A program made the position numbers and the translations under genes. A model generated the notes under the pieces. That model saw only the letters and a list, made by a program, of their open reading frames with translations. It was not told the DNA's origin and made no database searches. DNA of 64,000 bases from Tessaracoccus massiliensis (lineage in GTDB: Bacteria; Actinomycetota; Actinomycetes; Propionibacteriales; Propionibacteriaceae): contig NZ_LN623541.1 in the NCBI RefSeq assembly GCF_000826065.2, positions 518,484 to 582,483 on the forward strand. The letters are read 5' to 3'. Below are positions 8,100-19,358 of this stretch, in pieces; position 1 is the first letter of the stretch, and each line of letters begins with the position of its first letter.

Positions 8100-9587
8100 C
8101 TAGCTCAACTGGTTCAGGTCCTCGGCTGCCGGACCTTCCAACCGCTTCCCATCCGCAGCGAACCGCGACCCGTGCAGCGGGCAGTCCCACGACGAGGCCT
8201 CGTCGTTCCACTTCAGCACCCCGCCCAGGTGCGTGCAGACGCCCGAGACCTTGCAGGTGACCCCGTTCACGGTGGACATCCCCACGGGCTTTCCATCCAC
8301 CCGTCCGACGATGCCCTCACCCTCCGCAGGCGCCTCATCCGGCAGCGACTTCAGCTCCGCAGCAACCCAGTCCTTCGTCATCTCCCCCGCCACCGCCACC
8401 GAATTCTTGGCCACGTCGGCCACGGTGCCCAGCTTCAGCGAAGGACTGTTGAGCACATCAGCCCACGCCATGTGCCCGCCCAGGATCTGCTGGCTGAGGT
8501 TAAGCGCTGCCGCCACCGCGTTGGTCATTCCCCACTTGTTATAGCCCGTGGCGGCGTAGATGGACCCGCCGGCCCTGGGCAGCGGGCCGGCGAAAGGCAA
8601 CGTGTCGTGCGGCTCGTAATCCTGCGCCGACCATGCATGCGTCATCTCCGCTCCAGGGAAGTGTTCCTTCGTCCAGGCCTCGAGACTGTCAACAGCCTCC
8701 GACTCCCGATCGGTCCTCCCCGTCACGTGACCACTCCCACCCACCATGAGCAGCTGCCCCTGGGACGTCTCGACGGTGCGCAGCGACCTCGTCGGCGCAT
8801 CGATGCTCAGGTACATCCCCTGCGGGATGGACCCGGCGGGTTTGTGCATCGTGACGTAGGAGCGCTGCGGCACCAGCTTGGCGAAGTGCCCTCCCCTGTC
8901 CAGGAACGGAGCCCCGGTGGCGAGGATCACCTGGCGGGCCGTGAGCTTCCCGCGGCTGGTGGTGATCTCCACCGGCTGGCTCGACGTGGCGTCGGTGACC
9001 CGCACTCCCTCGACGAGCACCCCGCCGTGTTCCACGAACTGGGCGCGCAGGGCGTCGAGCACGAGGAGTGGGTCGATCTGCAGCTGATCGGGCAGGCGCA
9101 GCGCACCGGCCACTTCAAACGGCAGCTCGGTGGGCTCCGCCATCTCGACGGCGAGCCCCACCTGCCGGCACGCCTCATGCTCCGCCCCCAACTCCTTGAG
9201 GCCCTTCTCCGTCGTGGCATAGGTCCACGCGTCGCGAACCTGATACTCAACGCCCTTCTCGTCCATGAAACGACGCAGCCAGGCCTGCCCCTCGCGGTTG
9301 GCCTCCAGGTAGGCGGCGAGCATCTCCGGCGAGTGCCGGTCCAGGATCGTCGAGAACTGGCTGCCCTGCAACAGCGACAGCTTCGCTGTGGTGTGCCCCG
9401 TCGTGACGGCACCCACACGTTGATCCTCGAGGATGACGACGTCCTGCCCGGACCGGGCCAGCAGCACGCCGACGGCGAGCCCGGTGAGTCCAGCCCCGAC
9501 GATGACCGTCTCGGGCGGCAACCCGCCCAAGTCGATGTGGTCTGTGTCAGTCAGTTCCGGATGAAGGTCGAACCAGATGGAGTCCAT
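8100..9587 (-). CDS. FAD-dependent oxidoreductase with C-terminal Rieske domain
   Basis: The 495-residue product opens with a DAO-type FAD domain. The dinucleotide-binding motif is VIVGAGLTGLAVGVLLARSG at about 28-47, followed by TTGHTTAKLSLLQG and, late, YAATGYNKWGMTNAVAA. Residues about 440-480 hold a Rieske [2Fe-2S] site with both ligand pairs visible, CTHLGG and CPLHGSRF. This FAD-plus-Rieske layout is common in actinobacteria and is usually an amine or dye-type oxidoreductase of unproven substrate. The start is ATG at 9587. It stands alone on the minus strand. Confidence 0.88.
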   Translation of the reverse strand: MDSIWFDLHPELTDTDHIDLGGLPPETVIVGAGLTGLAVGVLLARSGQDVVILEDQRVGAVTTGHTTAKLSLLQGSQFSTILDRHSPEMLAAYLEANREGQAWLRRFMDEKGVEYQVRDAWTYATTEKGLKELGAEHEACRQVGLAVEMAEPTELPFEVAGALRLPDQLQIDPLLVLDALRAQFVEHGGVLVEGVRVTDATSSQPVEITTSRGKLTARQVILATGAPFLDRGGHFAKLVPQRSYVTMHKPAGSIPQGMYLSIDAPTRSLRTVETSQGQLLMVGGSGHVTGRTDRESEAVDSLEAWTKEHFPGAEMTHAWSAQDYEPHDTLPFAGPLPRAGGSIYAATGYNKWGMTNAVAAALNLSQQILGGHMAWADVLNSPSLKLGTVADVAKNSVAVAGEMTKDWVAAELKSLPDEAPAEGEGIVGRVDGKPVGMSTVNGVTCKVSGVCTHLGGVLKWNDEASSWDCPLHGSRFAADGKRLEGPAAEDLNQLS

Positions 9588-9682
9588 GACTCATCATCGC
9601 CCACAGGGTCCGTTCCGGCGGAGTAAAGCGCGATTCCCCACAAGGCGAGCGTCAAGCAAAGAGGGACGCCGACTGACGACCA

Positions 9683-10132
9683 CTAGCTGTCCTCGGCCAG
9701 GTCCGCCTCGTCGAAAACAAGCTGACCGCGCTGCAGGATGGGCATGAGCAGAGGCTCTCCCAGCACCCTTGCGGACACGTCAGCCAGAGCTTGGCGCATA
9801 TAAGGAAGCAGGACCATGATGCCAACCTCGTTAGCGAACGCGTTCATGGTCGCTTTGTCCATTAGCCGCTCACCCTCGCCCTCCACGGAGTAGATCGCTG
9901 CGGGCTCCACAACGAACTCAGCATCCGGCAGCTCCAGCTCCATGCGGAGATAGATGCGGAACAGAACCCTTCCATCCTCGGCGCGTGCCCGCTCAAGTCG
10001 CAGGTAGTAAGACGGTCCGAGAACGTCTCCCTCCTGCCGCACCACATCGCGTTTCCGCGCAGCGAGCTCCTGAAAGTCAATCGTTTCGAGGTTCGCGGCC
10101 TTGACAAGCTCCTGCAGCGCGTCGTTAACCAT
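9683..10132 (-). CDS. SecB-like chaperone of a toxin-antitoxin-chaperone module
   Basis: The 149-residue protein has the strand-rich pattern of SecB, ending in an LPYMRQALADVSARVLGEP plus PLLMPILQ stretch. This resembles the SecB C-terminal segment LFPYARE...PPLLLAP. It is the third gene after a RelE-like toxin and an XRE antitoxin, overlapping the latter by eight bases. In Mycobacterium tuberculosis a SecB-like protein (Rv1957) protects its HigA antitoxin. The gene order here is the same, which supports the call more than sequence alone does. Confidence 0.65.
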   Translation of the reverse strand: MVNDALQELVKAANLETIDFQELAARKRDVVRQEGDVLGPSYYLRLERARAEDGRVLFRIYLRMELELPDAEFVVEPAAIYSVEGEGERLMDKATMNAFANEVGIMVLLPYMRQALADVSARVLGEPLLMPILQRGQLVFDEADLAEDS

Positions 10133-10496
10133 GCTGGGCCACCTGTGCCCTCACCCCGGCCCAGTCCACTCCCGCTAGGCGTCTAACCCGGGGGGCCGGG
10201 AACGGGATGACATTTCCTACCCGTGACTCGACATAGCCGTCCTGGTCGTCGATGACGCGGTGCTCAAGGCGGGCGCCCACGGCCAGGGCATAACGGCGGA
10301 TCGTGCTCAACGTTGGGTTGGCGTCATAGCGCTCAAACTGAGACACCGCGGCCTGAGACACTCCCATCCGCTCAGCAACCATCGCCTGCGTGAGTTGGTG
10401 CTGCTGGCGCAGCGCAACGAGTTCCGACAAGAGCCCCCGCTGGGCCAAAGCGAGCGAACGTGCCCGGGAACGAATGATCTCCCTCGACTCCGACAT
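10125..10496 (-). CDS. XRE-family antitoxin with C-terminal extension
   Basis: The 123-residue protein has a helix-turn-helix of the XRE type (LTQAMVAERMGVSQAAVSQF, then ANPTLSTIRRYALAVGARLE) at about residues 35-80. About 35 more residues follow, ending VDWAGVRAQVAQHG. In chaperone-addicted antitoxins a short C-terminal tail is the part that needs the SecB-like chaperone, and this tail could be that. The ATG at 10496 sits inside a near-palindrome and has no Shine-Dalgarno, so a leaderless message from a promoter overlapping the operator is possible. Confidence 0.75.
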   Translation of the reverse strand: MSESREIIRSRARSLALAQRGLLSELVALRQQHQLTQAMVAERMGVSQAAVSQFERYDANPTLSTIRRYALAVGARLEHRVIDDQDGYVESRVGNVIPFPAPRVRRLAGVDWAGVRAQVAQHG

Positions 10497-10510
10497 AAGC
10501 TATAACTTAT
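10495..10510. promoter_or_regulatory. Near-palindromic operator at the antitoxin start
   Basis: The sequence ATAAGCTATAACTTAT is a 16-bp dyad with seven of eight base pairs symmetric. It overlaps the antitoxin ATG and is the only AT-rich patch nearby. Its position suits autorepression by the XRE antitoxin. Confidence 0.55.
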
Positions 10511-10523
10511 CACCCGTGTCAAA

Positions 10524-11051
10524 TCAGCGGATTCGTTCCTGAAGTTCCGGAATGCCCCAGCGTGCCCCGTACTCCTCTGCGTAGAGGCGTACTGCGAAGT
10601 CAATCTCCTCATCTTGGGCCCGACGGACTTGACGCGGTGACCCACCGACCCACTTTTCGAACACATGGAGCCCCACGGCACAACTACGAAAGTCCGGTTC
10701 GATGTAGAGAAGGCGAACATGCACCGCAACTCCCCGTTGCCCTCCTCCACCGAGTTGCTCCACTCCCCCGGAAACTTCCCAGCGGATCTCGAACATATCG
10801 ATCGTCGGCTGACCCTCGATGCTCTTCACGTGGTCGCTTGGTTTCAGTCCCCCAGCCTCGGCCAGTTCCAGCCGGTCACGAAACTGCTCCTCGGCATCAA
10901 TCTCGGCGTAGAGACTGTAGGACAGCCCGGTATCGCGCAGCACCTGCATGAGTACCCCCACTGCCGCGTCAATATGTCGGCCATCCGAGCAGCCACGCAT
11001 GTAGAAGTCCACATGCACATCGAGACTGCACAGAGATGTCTTCTGCCTCAT
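10524..11051 (-). CDS. HigB/RelE-like toxin candidate with long N-terminal extension
   Basis: The last 100 residues of this 175-residue protein follow the RelE/HigB strand order: LKPSDHVKSIEGQPTIDMFE, then IRWEV, then VHVRLLYIEPDF, then CAVGLHVFEKW, then DEEIDFAVRLYAEEYG. The LHxFxK and EIDxAxRxxEEY words are the ones I associate with HigB/GP49 toxins, which cut mRNA on ribosomes. The first 70 residues are extra and unfamiliar. It lies 27 bases before the antitoxin, in the toxin-antitoxin-SecB order known from M. tuberculosis. Catalytic residues cannot be assigned from sight, so the call is tentative. Confidence 0.6.
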   Translation of the reverse strand: MRQKTSLCSLDVHVDFYMRGCSDGRHIDAAVGVLMQVLRDTGLSYSLYAEIDAEEQFRDRLELAEAGGLKPSDHVKSIEGQPTIDMFEIRWEVSGGVEQLGGGGQRGVAVHVRLLYIEPDFRSCAVGLHVFEKWVGGSPRQVRRAQDEEIDFAVRLYAEEYGARWGIPELQERIR

Positions 11052-11234
11052 GTAGGGACGATATCGCCGGACTCTGACAGAACTAGCTCAACGAAGGGTT
11101 GACTTCGTTTCTGAACCGCCGCGGGTCTCAATCCGTCGAGGGGGTACACCGGAGGTCGAACACTCAGGACTGGGGTCGAACCAGGTGGAGTGCATGGCCC
11201 ATTCTGACCCCGACGAGCGACGTCGGCACTCGCG

Positions 11235-11265
11235 CCGAGCCAGCCCCCGCCAGGGGCTGGCTCGG
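11235..11265 (-). terminator. Strong hairpin downstream of the helicase-sigma gene
   Basis: A perfect 13-bp stem (11235-11247 with 11253-11265) and a five-base loop lie eight bases beyond the stop of the helicase-sigma gene. There is no U-tract, as is common for actinobacterial terminators. Confidence 0.65.
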
Positions 11266-11272
11266 CTTCAAG

Positions 11273-14023
<2,751 letters not shown>

Positions 14024-14136
14024 TGCCTGCACCCTTCTCGAGGATCTGGCTACTGGTTGGATGCAGTGGACCCTATCGGGAAGCTCCGACAATCTGCGCT
14101 CCAGGCCTTCGTCCTCAAGAAGACGGACAATGTTGC

Positions 14137-16053
14137 TCAGTCCCTTTCGGCATTCTCCTCAGGGAGTTCCATACGCTCAACGTATTCCCGCAGGCTCCCG
14201 ATCGTCGTGAACACTTTGTAACCCAAGACCGACAAGCTCTCCAACTCCGCTGCTTCGGGGTCCAGCTCCAGCACCACCGGGTCTCCCAGCCCTTCCTGCA
14301 ACCCTCGCGGCCAAAAGGCCTCCGCCACTGCGAGGAGTTCACCGGTTTCGGGATGGGTCACCTCGACGTCAGTCTCGGGCGGCGCGAACCCTTCGTTCTC
14401 AAGATCGTCGAACAGCTGCGCAAGTTCCGCCGAGCGCGGGTCCGCCTCAGATTCAAAGTGCGCGGCACCGGCCGGAGTGAGTTCCTCGGGCACCTCGTGC
14501 GAGAGTTCATCGAGGAAGGCGTTGATGCTCGCCGCCAGCAGCTCGCGACGGCGTGCGAGGAAGCCGCGGTAGTTCTCCACCAACCGGAGTTCGGGCTCAA
14601 GGGGAATCCACTGGCTCTGCAGCGCGCCGGGGGCCGTTGCCTCGACGGCATCGAAGTACTCGGCCGGGTCACGGTCACTAATCGAAATGTTGGTGCCCTT
14701 GGTGAGGAAGCAGAAGTTGGCCACAGCGTTGACCTCGGCTCGGTCGTAGCCATGCCGGTAGAGAAGGGCTCTCGGGAAGATGTGATGCACTTCGAGCGCG
14801 GAGTTTCTCCCCAGAAGGCCTTTGGAAAGCACGATGCCATCGCCGAAGTCTCGCGCATTCTGCGTCCGGGTCATCAGATACAGCACGGGGTAGAAGCGGG
14901 CGCCCACGCTGTATCCCTCGAAGTCCGATGGGCGGACTCGGAGATCTCCGCGCCAGCGGGTGAGGTTCGCCTCAAGACCGTCCAATCCCGCTTCGTCGAC
15001 GGCGCTCAGATCCTGGTTGAGGACAGTCTCGGTGGAGCCGGCGAAGCGTCCCCACATCCCGGCGTGGATGTACCAACGTAGTAGCCGCCCACGTTCGGCT
15101 GGGGAGAGGTTTCGCTTGTTCACGTTGTGCAGATAGCGGCACATGATGGGGAAGGCGTAGCGGCCCATCAGTACTCGGTCATGGTCGATCCCGAGGTAGC
15201 TGCCGACCATGTCGAGTAGATGGTTGATGTGGTTCTCGGCCTCAACGAGACCTTCTTGGAAGCGCTCGATGGGCACCTCCGCAAGCGCAATGAAGCGAGC
15301 TTCGCCGGTGACGATGGCGTTGACGTTCCTGAGTACCCAGTCGAGGCTGAAGTGAAAGCCGTTCTGGGCCCAGCGGTCCCTCATCTCGTTCATCCGAGAG
15401 CGCGCCTCCGGCCATACCGCACACACCTTCGCCAAGGCGAGGTCACCTTTGGAAAGCTTGGTACCTCCTGAGTTGACCCGGTTGAAGATGTCGACGACGA
15501 CGTCGATGGTCTTGTCCGCTCCCGTGACCTCATCGATGTGAACCTCGCGATTGCGGATGTTGTTGACCCGCTGGAGCCGCTCAAGATAGGTGGTCAGCTT
15601 CTCGGGCGCCACGACGTGCATTTTCGCGATGAAGGGCCCGAGGTCCTGCATCACTGCGGTGACGTCGACCCATAGCGGATTGTCACCCATCTTGACGGGC
15701 GCGTAGAACTCGAACAGTTCATCCTCAACGTTGAAGTGCAGACCGGAGAATGCATCGCCCCTGCCCTCGAAGAAGGGAGGTTTGTGGCCACGAATAACAC
15801 CGTAGAGCGACGTAGCACGCTGCTGCCCGTCGAGGAGGAGCCGGACGTTGCCGTCGGAACGTGCGGAATCAGCTCGGCTGGATGCCGAGCCCGCCGGCGT
15901 CGTCCACGTCATGAACCCCCCAACGGGGTAGCCCCGGTAGAGGGAAGTGAACAACCCTCTGACTTGCTCCCGGTTCCAGACATACCCTCGCTGGAACTCG
16001 GGGAGGGCGATGTCGCCGTTGTCGATCTGATCGAGGATGGTGGAAACCTGCAT
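14137..16053 (-). CDS. GmrSD-like DUF262/DUF1524 nuclease
   Basis: The 638-residue protein starts at ATG 16053 after GGAAGAG. The N-terminal DUF262 half carries LPEFQRGYVWNREQVR near 17-32 and the nucleotide-site motif LLLDGQQRATSLYG near 72-85. The C-terminal DUF1524 half has an HNH-type nuclease motif, LEVHHIFPRALL near 418-429, with the later Asn-bearing ANFCFLTKGTNIS. This single-chain arrangement matches GmrSD type IV restriction enzymes, which cut modified (for example glucosylated) phage DNA with NTP hydrolysis. It lies 113 bases upstream of the helicase-sigma gene on the same strand and is divergent from hsdM. Confidence 0.88.
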   Translation of the reverse strand: MQVSTILDQIDNGDIALPEFQRGYVWNREQVRGLFTSLYRGYPVGGFMTWTTPAGSASSRADSARSDGNVRLLLDGQQRATSLYGVIRGHKPPFFEGRGDAFSGLHFNVEDELFEFYAPVKMGDNPLWVDVTAVMQDLGPFIAKMHVVAPEKLTTYLERLQRVNNIRNREVHIDEVTGADKTIDVVVDIFNRVNSGGTKLSKGDLALAKVCAVWPEARSRMNEMRDRWAQNGFHFSLDWVLRNVNAIVTGEARFIALAEVPIERFQEGLVEAENHINHLLDMVGSYLGIDHDRVLMGRYAFPIMCRYLHNVNKRNLSPAERGRLLRWYIHAGMWGRFAGSTETVLNQDLSAVDEAGLDGLEANLTRWRGDLRVRPSDFEGYSVGARFYPVLYLMTRTQNARDFGDGIVLSKGLLGRNSALEVHHIFPRALLYRHGYDRAEVNAVANFCFLTKGTNISISDRDPAEYFDAVEATAPGALQSQWIPLEPELRLVENYRGFLARRRELLAASINAFLDELSHEVPEELTPAGAAHFESEADPRSAELAQLFDDLENEGFAPPETDVEVTHPETGELLAVAEAFWPRGLQEGLGDPVVLELDPEAAELESLSVLGYKVFTTIGSLREYVERMELPEENAERD

Positions 16054-16233
16054 GACTCTTCCATTGGGCGCTGTGTGGAACCACCGTAGTCCAGAGCAAA
16101 GGCGGAGATGGCCAGTACCCACACAGTGCGGGTCTACTACGATCACAGCAAGTCATGCAGCGCGGCAACCCTTGCGGGAGGCTGCCACCGTGTCAGCACA
16201 GAGACGGGCATGGAACCCGAGAAAAGGAACACC

Positions 16234-18174
16234 GTGGGTCCCACCGAAGTACAGACCACCCGCATCATGCAGCAGGCGATCTGGCAGACAGCCGACCGTT
16301 ATCTGCGCAGCGTGGTCGAGCCGGAGGACTACGGCGACTACATCATCCCCTTCACCGTGCTCCGCCGCCTGGAATGTCTCCTGGCCGAGTCGAAGCCGCA
16401 GGTGCTCGAGTTCATCGAGGGCACCAACCTGTCAGGCCAGATGCTGGACATGACCATCCAGGTGAAGTTCGGGCTGCACTTCTACAATTCGTCGAAGCTG
16501 GATCTGACCAGGATCGCCTCCACCGACGACAAGGTCCTCGAGTCGCTGGAACACTATCTGGCCGGCTTCTCCGATTCGATCCGCGACATCTGGACCCACT
16601 TCAAGTTCATGGACCGCGCCCGCACGCTGGCGAACTCCGGCCGGCTGTGGGGTGTGGTGAAACACTTCTCCACGCTCGACATGTCGCCGGGCAGGCTCAC
16701 CGACACCGCGATGGGCGACATTTTCGAAGACGTGATGTACCGGGCGTTCAACACCAAGGGCAAGGGTGCCGGTGCGTTCTACACGCCGCGTGACGCGATC
16801 CGCCTGATGGTCGATGTGTTATTCGCCTCCGACGACGTCGGGCTCGCCGGCTCGCACCCGACCCGCTCGGTCTATGACCCGACGGCGGGCACCGGCGGCA
16901 TGCTCCTGGTTGCCTCCCGTGCGCTGACCGAGCTCAACCCCAACATCGACGTCGGCCTCTACGGCCAGGAGTTGATGGAGACGGCTTACGCCATCGGCAA
17001 GGCTGACCTCCTCATCCAAGGCGGCCGCCCCGATGCGATCCGCCGCGGCAACACCCTCCTGCAGGACCTCTACCAGGAACAGACGTTCGACTACATCCTC
17101 TCCAACCCGCCGTTCGGCACCGACTGGTCAGCCGACCGCAAGGCCGTCGAGGAGCAGGCCAAGATGCCCGGCACCCGGTTCAGCCACGGCCTGCCGCCGG
17201 TCTCCGATGGGCAGATGCTGTTCCTGGCCCACTGCGCCTCCAAGCTGAGGCCTCGCGGCGACGGCGGCGCAGGTGGCCGTGCCGCCGTGGTCTCCAACGG
17301 GTCCCCGTTGTTCACCGGCGGCCCGGGGTCGGGGCCGGACAACATCCGTGCCTGGCTGCTGACCTCCGACCTGGTCGACGCCATCATCGCGCTGCCCACC
17401 AACATGTTCTACGGCACCGGGATTGCCACCTACGTGTGGATCCTCGACACCAACAAGGAACCCCACCGCAAGGGCCGCATCCAACTGCTCGACGGCACCG
17501 GTGCCTGGCACCCGATGGCCAAGGGCATGGGCGACAAGCGCCGCGAGATGACCGACGCGGATCGCGCTCAGATTCTGTCCGCCTACGAAGCTTTCGAGGA
17601 GTCTGACATCTCCAAGATCGTCACCGCCGATGACCTGGGCTTCCGCGACGTGCCGGTCCACCGCATCCGCCACCTCACCATCGAGGTGACCGACGAGGCT
17701 GTTGAGAAGGCCCTGGCCCACAAGGACGCCACGCCGGAGCACGAAGCCCTCATCCGCGGCCTGAGCGGTGCGTGGAACGACCTGCCGACCACCATCAAAG
17801 CCGCCGCCAAAACCCGCGGGCTGCGCGTCTCGCTGGGGCTGATCGACGCGATCATGAACGCCGTGGCGTCCGACGACCCCGACGCCCCGCCAGCGGTCAA
17901 CCGGCAAGGCAAACCGGTGCTGGTCGACGGCTCCAAGCTCACCGAACGCATCCCACTGTCCGAGGACGTCACCGAACACATGGAGCGCGACGTGTTGCCG
18001 TTCGCGCCGGACGCGACGTGGGACGAGAAGGCCGCCAAGATCGGCTACGAAATCCCGTTCACCCGCCTGTTCTACAAGCCGACGCCGATGCGCTCACTGG
18101 ACGAGATCGACGCCGACGTGTTCGAGGTCATGGCGTCGCTGTCGGAGAAGTTCAAGGCGGTGCATGCAGAGTGA
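16234..18174 (+). CDS. hsdM: Type I restriction-modification DNA methyltransferase subunit
   Basis: The product (646 residues from GTG 16234) is an N6-adenine methyltransferase. The SAM motif is DPTAGTGGMLL near 215-225 and the catalytic motif IV is NPPFGTDW near 291-298. The N-terminal helical domain (RTLANSGRLWGVVKHFSTLD) precedes it. I prefer GTG 16234 because AAAGGA lies five to six bases upstream; ATG 16210 is possible but has no ribosome site. The stop overlaps the GTG of hsdS (GTGA). With HsdS it modifies host DNA and forms the core of the restriction complex. Confidence 0.92.
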   Translation: MGPTEVQTTRIMQQAIWQTADRYLRSVVEPEDYGDYIIPFTVLRRLECLLAESKPQVLEFIEGTNLSGQMLDMTIQVKFGLHFYNSSKLDLTRIASTDDKVLESLEHYLAGFSDSIRDIWTHFKFMDRARTLANSGRLWGVVKHFSTLDMSPGRLTDTAMGDIFEDVMYRAFNTKGKGAGAFYTPRDAIRLMVDVLFASDDVGLAGSHPTRSVYDPTAGTGGMLLVASRALTELNPNIDVGLYGQELMETAYAIGKADLLIQGGRPDAIRRGNTLLQDLYQEQTFDYILSNPPFGTDWSADRKAVEEQAKMPGTRFSHGLPPVSDGQMLFLAHCASKLRPRGDGGAGGRAAVVSNGSPLFTGGPGSGPDNIRAWLLTSDLVDAIIALPTNMFYGTGIATYVWILDTNKEPHRKGRIQLLDGTGAWHPMAKGMGDKRREMTDADRAQILSAYEAFEESDISKIVTADDLGFRDVPVHRIRHLTIEVTDEAVEKALAHKDATPEHEALIRGLSGAWNDLPTTIKAAAKTRGLRVSLGLIDAIMNAVASDDPDAPPAVNRQGKPVLVDGSKLTERIPLSEDVTEHMERDVLPFAPDATWDEKAAKIGYEIPFTRLFYKPTPMRSLDEIDADVFEVMASLSEKFKAVHAE

Positions 18175-19358
18175 AAATGGCACCCATTGCGGCATTGGCC
18201 GAAGTCACACTGGGCAAGATGCTACAACCGGCGGCGAAGAGCGCAGAGGACGTTCGGCGTCCCTACCTGAGAGCAGCGCATGTTCAACCACATGGCCAGC
18301 TCGCGCTTGAGGTTGAGGCCAAGGAGATGTGGTTTTCTCCCGCAGAGGCTGGAGCATTAGATCTGCGCAAGGGCGACGTACTGGTCGTCGAAGGTGGGGC
18401 TGTCGGCCGAAGCACCTGCTTAGGCGACGATCTTCCTTGCCTGGGGTTTCAAAACTCGCTGATTCGGCTTCGCCCAACACACGCGAGCGACGGGCGATTC
18501 CTGGACTACGCTCTGCGCTCAGCGCTTGCAGCCGGCGCTATTGATGTTGAGTGCTCGACGGTTTCGATGGCGCATTTCACCACCGAGAAGGTGAGCCGCT
18601 TTCGCATCCCAGCCCCTAACATCGAAACCCAACGCCGCATCGCCGACTACCTCGACCGGGAGACTGCAGAGATCGACGCGATGGACGCCGAGTTGGACTG
18701 GCTCATGGAGACGCTGCGGGAGCGACGGATGTCTGCCCACGAAGCGGCGCTCGAAGCTGCGTTTTCCGTGGACGGTTCACTTCAACCGATGTGGAGTGTC
18801 TTGAGGCCGGTGAAGGATCAAGGCCATCCGGATGAAGAAGTCTTGTCGGTCTTCCGGGAGTACGGGGTTATTCCAAAGTCGTCTCGTATAGATGACAATC
18901 ACAACAGGACACCGGAGAACTTGTCGTCTTACCAACTGGTTCGCCCAGGGGATGTGGTGATCAACAAGATGAAGGCATGGCAAGGCTCGCTCGGTGTGTC
19001 AGCTCACAGGGGAATTGTCAGCCCGGACTATCAGGTTTGTCGGCCGGCTGGCCCCCACGTTGATCCGAGCTACCTGCATCTTGTTCTTCGGTCACCACGG
19101 ATGATTCCTCAGTACCGTGTTCGATCCAAGGGCATTCGGCCTTCTCAATGGCGGCTGTACTGGGAAGACATGGCGCCACTGGGGATCCCAGTCCCACCAC
19201 TCGACAAACAACGACACATTGCCGCTGAACTGGATGCGCAAACAGCCCGCATCGACGACATGATCGCCGATGCCCAACGGCTGAAGGAGTTGTTGGTGGA
19301 GCGGCGCTCCACCCTCATCACCGAGGTTGTCACCGGCCGGAAGGAAGTGCCTGCATGA
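18171..19358 (+). CDS. hsdS: Type I restriction specificity subunit
   Basis: The 395-residue protein has two target-recognition halves, each closed by a coiled-coil spacer with the typical repeat: IETQRRIADYLDRETAEIDA near 150 and LDKQRHIAAELDAQTARIDD near 350. The start is GTG 18171 overlapping the hsdM stop. Each half reads one part of a bipartite DNA site and the two helices set the spacing. The first half is slightly short and begins close to its recognition domain. The stop overlaps the hsdR start (ATGA). Confidence 0.92.
   Translation: MKMAPIAALAEVTLGKMLQPAAKSAEDVRRPYLRAAHVQPHGQLALEVEAKEMWFSPAEAGALDLRKGDVLVVEGGAVGRSTCLGDDLPCLGFQNSLIRLRPTHASDGRFLDYALRSALAAGAIDVECSTVSMAHFTTEKVSRFRIPAPNIETQRRIADYLDRETAEIDAMDAELDWLMETLRERRMSAHEAALEAAFSVDGSLQPMWSVLRPVKDQGHPDEEVLSVFREYGVIPKSSRIDDNHNRTPENLSSYQLVRPGDVVINKMKAWQGSLGVSAHRGIVSPDYQVCRPAGPHVDPSYLHLVLRSPRMIPQYRVRSKGIRPSQWRLYWEDMAPLGIPVPPLDKQRHIAAELDAQTARIDDMIADAQRLKELLVERRSTLITEVVTGRKEVPA

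Noticed and set aside
7836..9626. 596-residue plus-strand frame over the Rieske/FAD gene
   Set aside because: Antisense shadow; the minus strand has an intact FAD motif and Rieske ligands.
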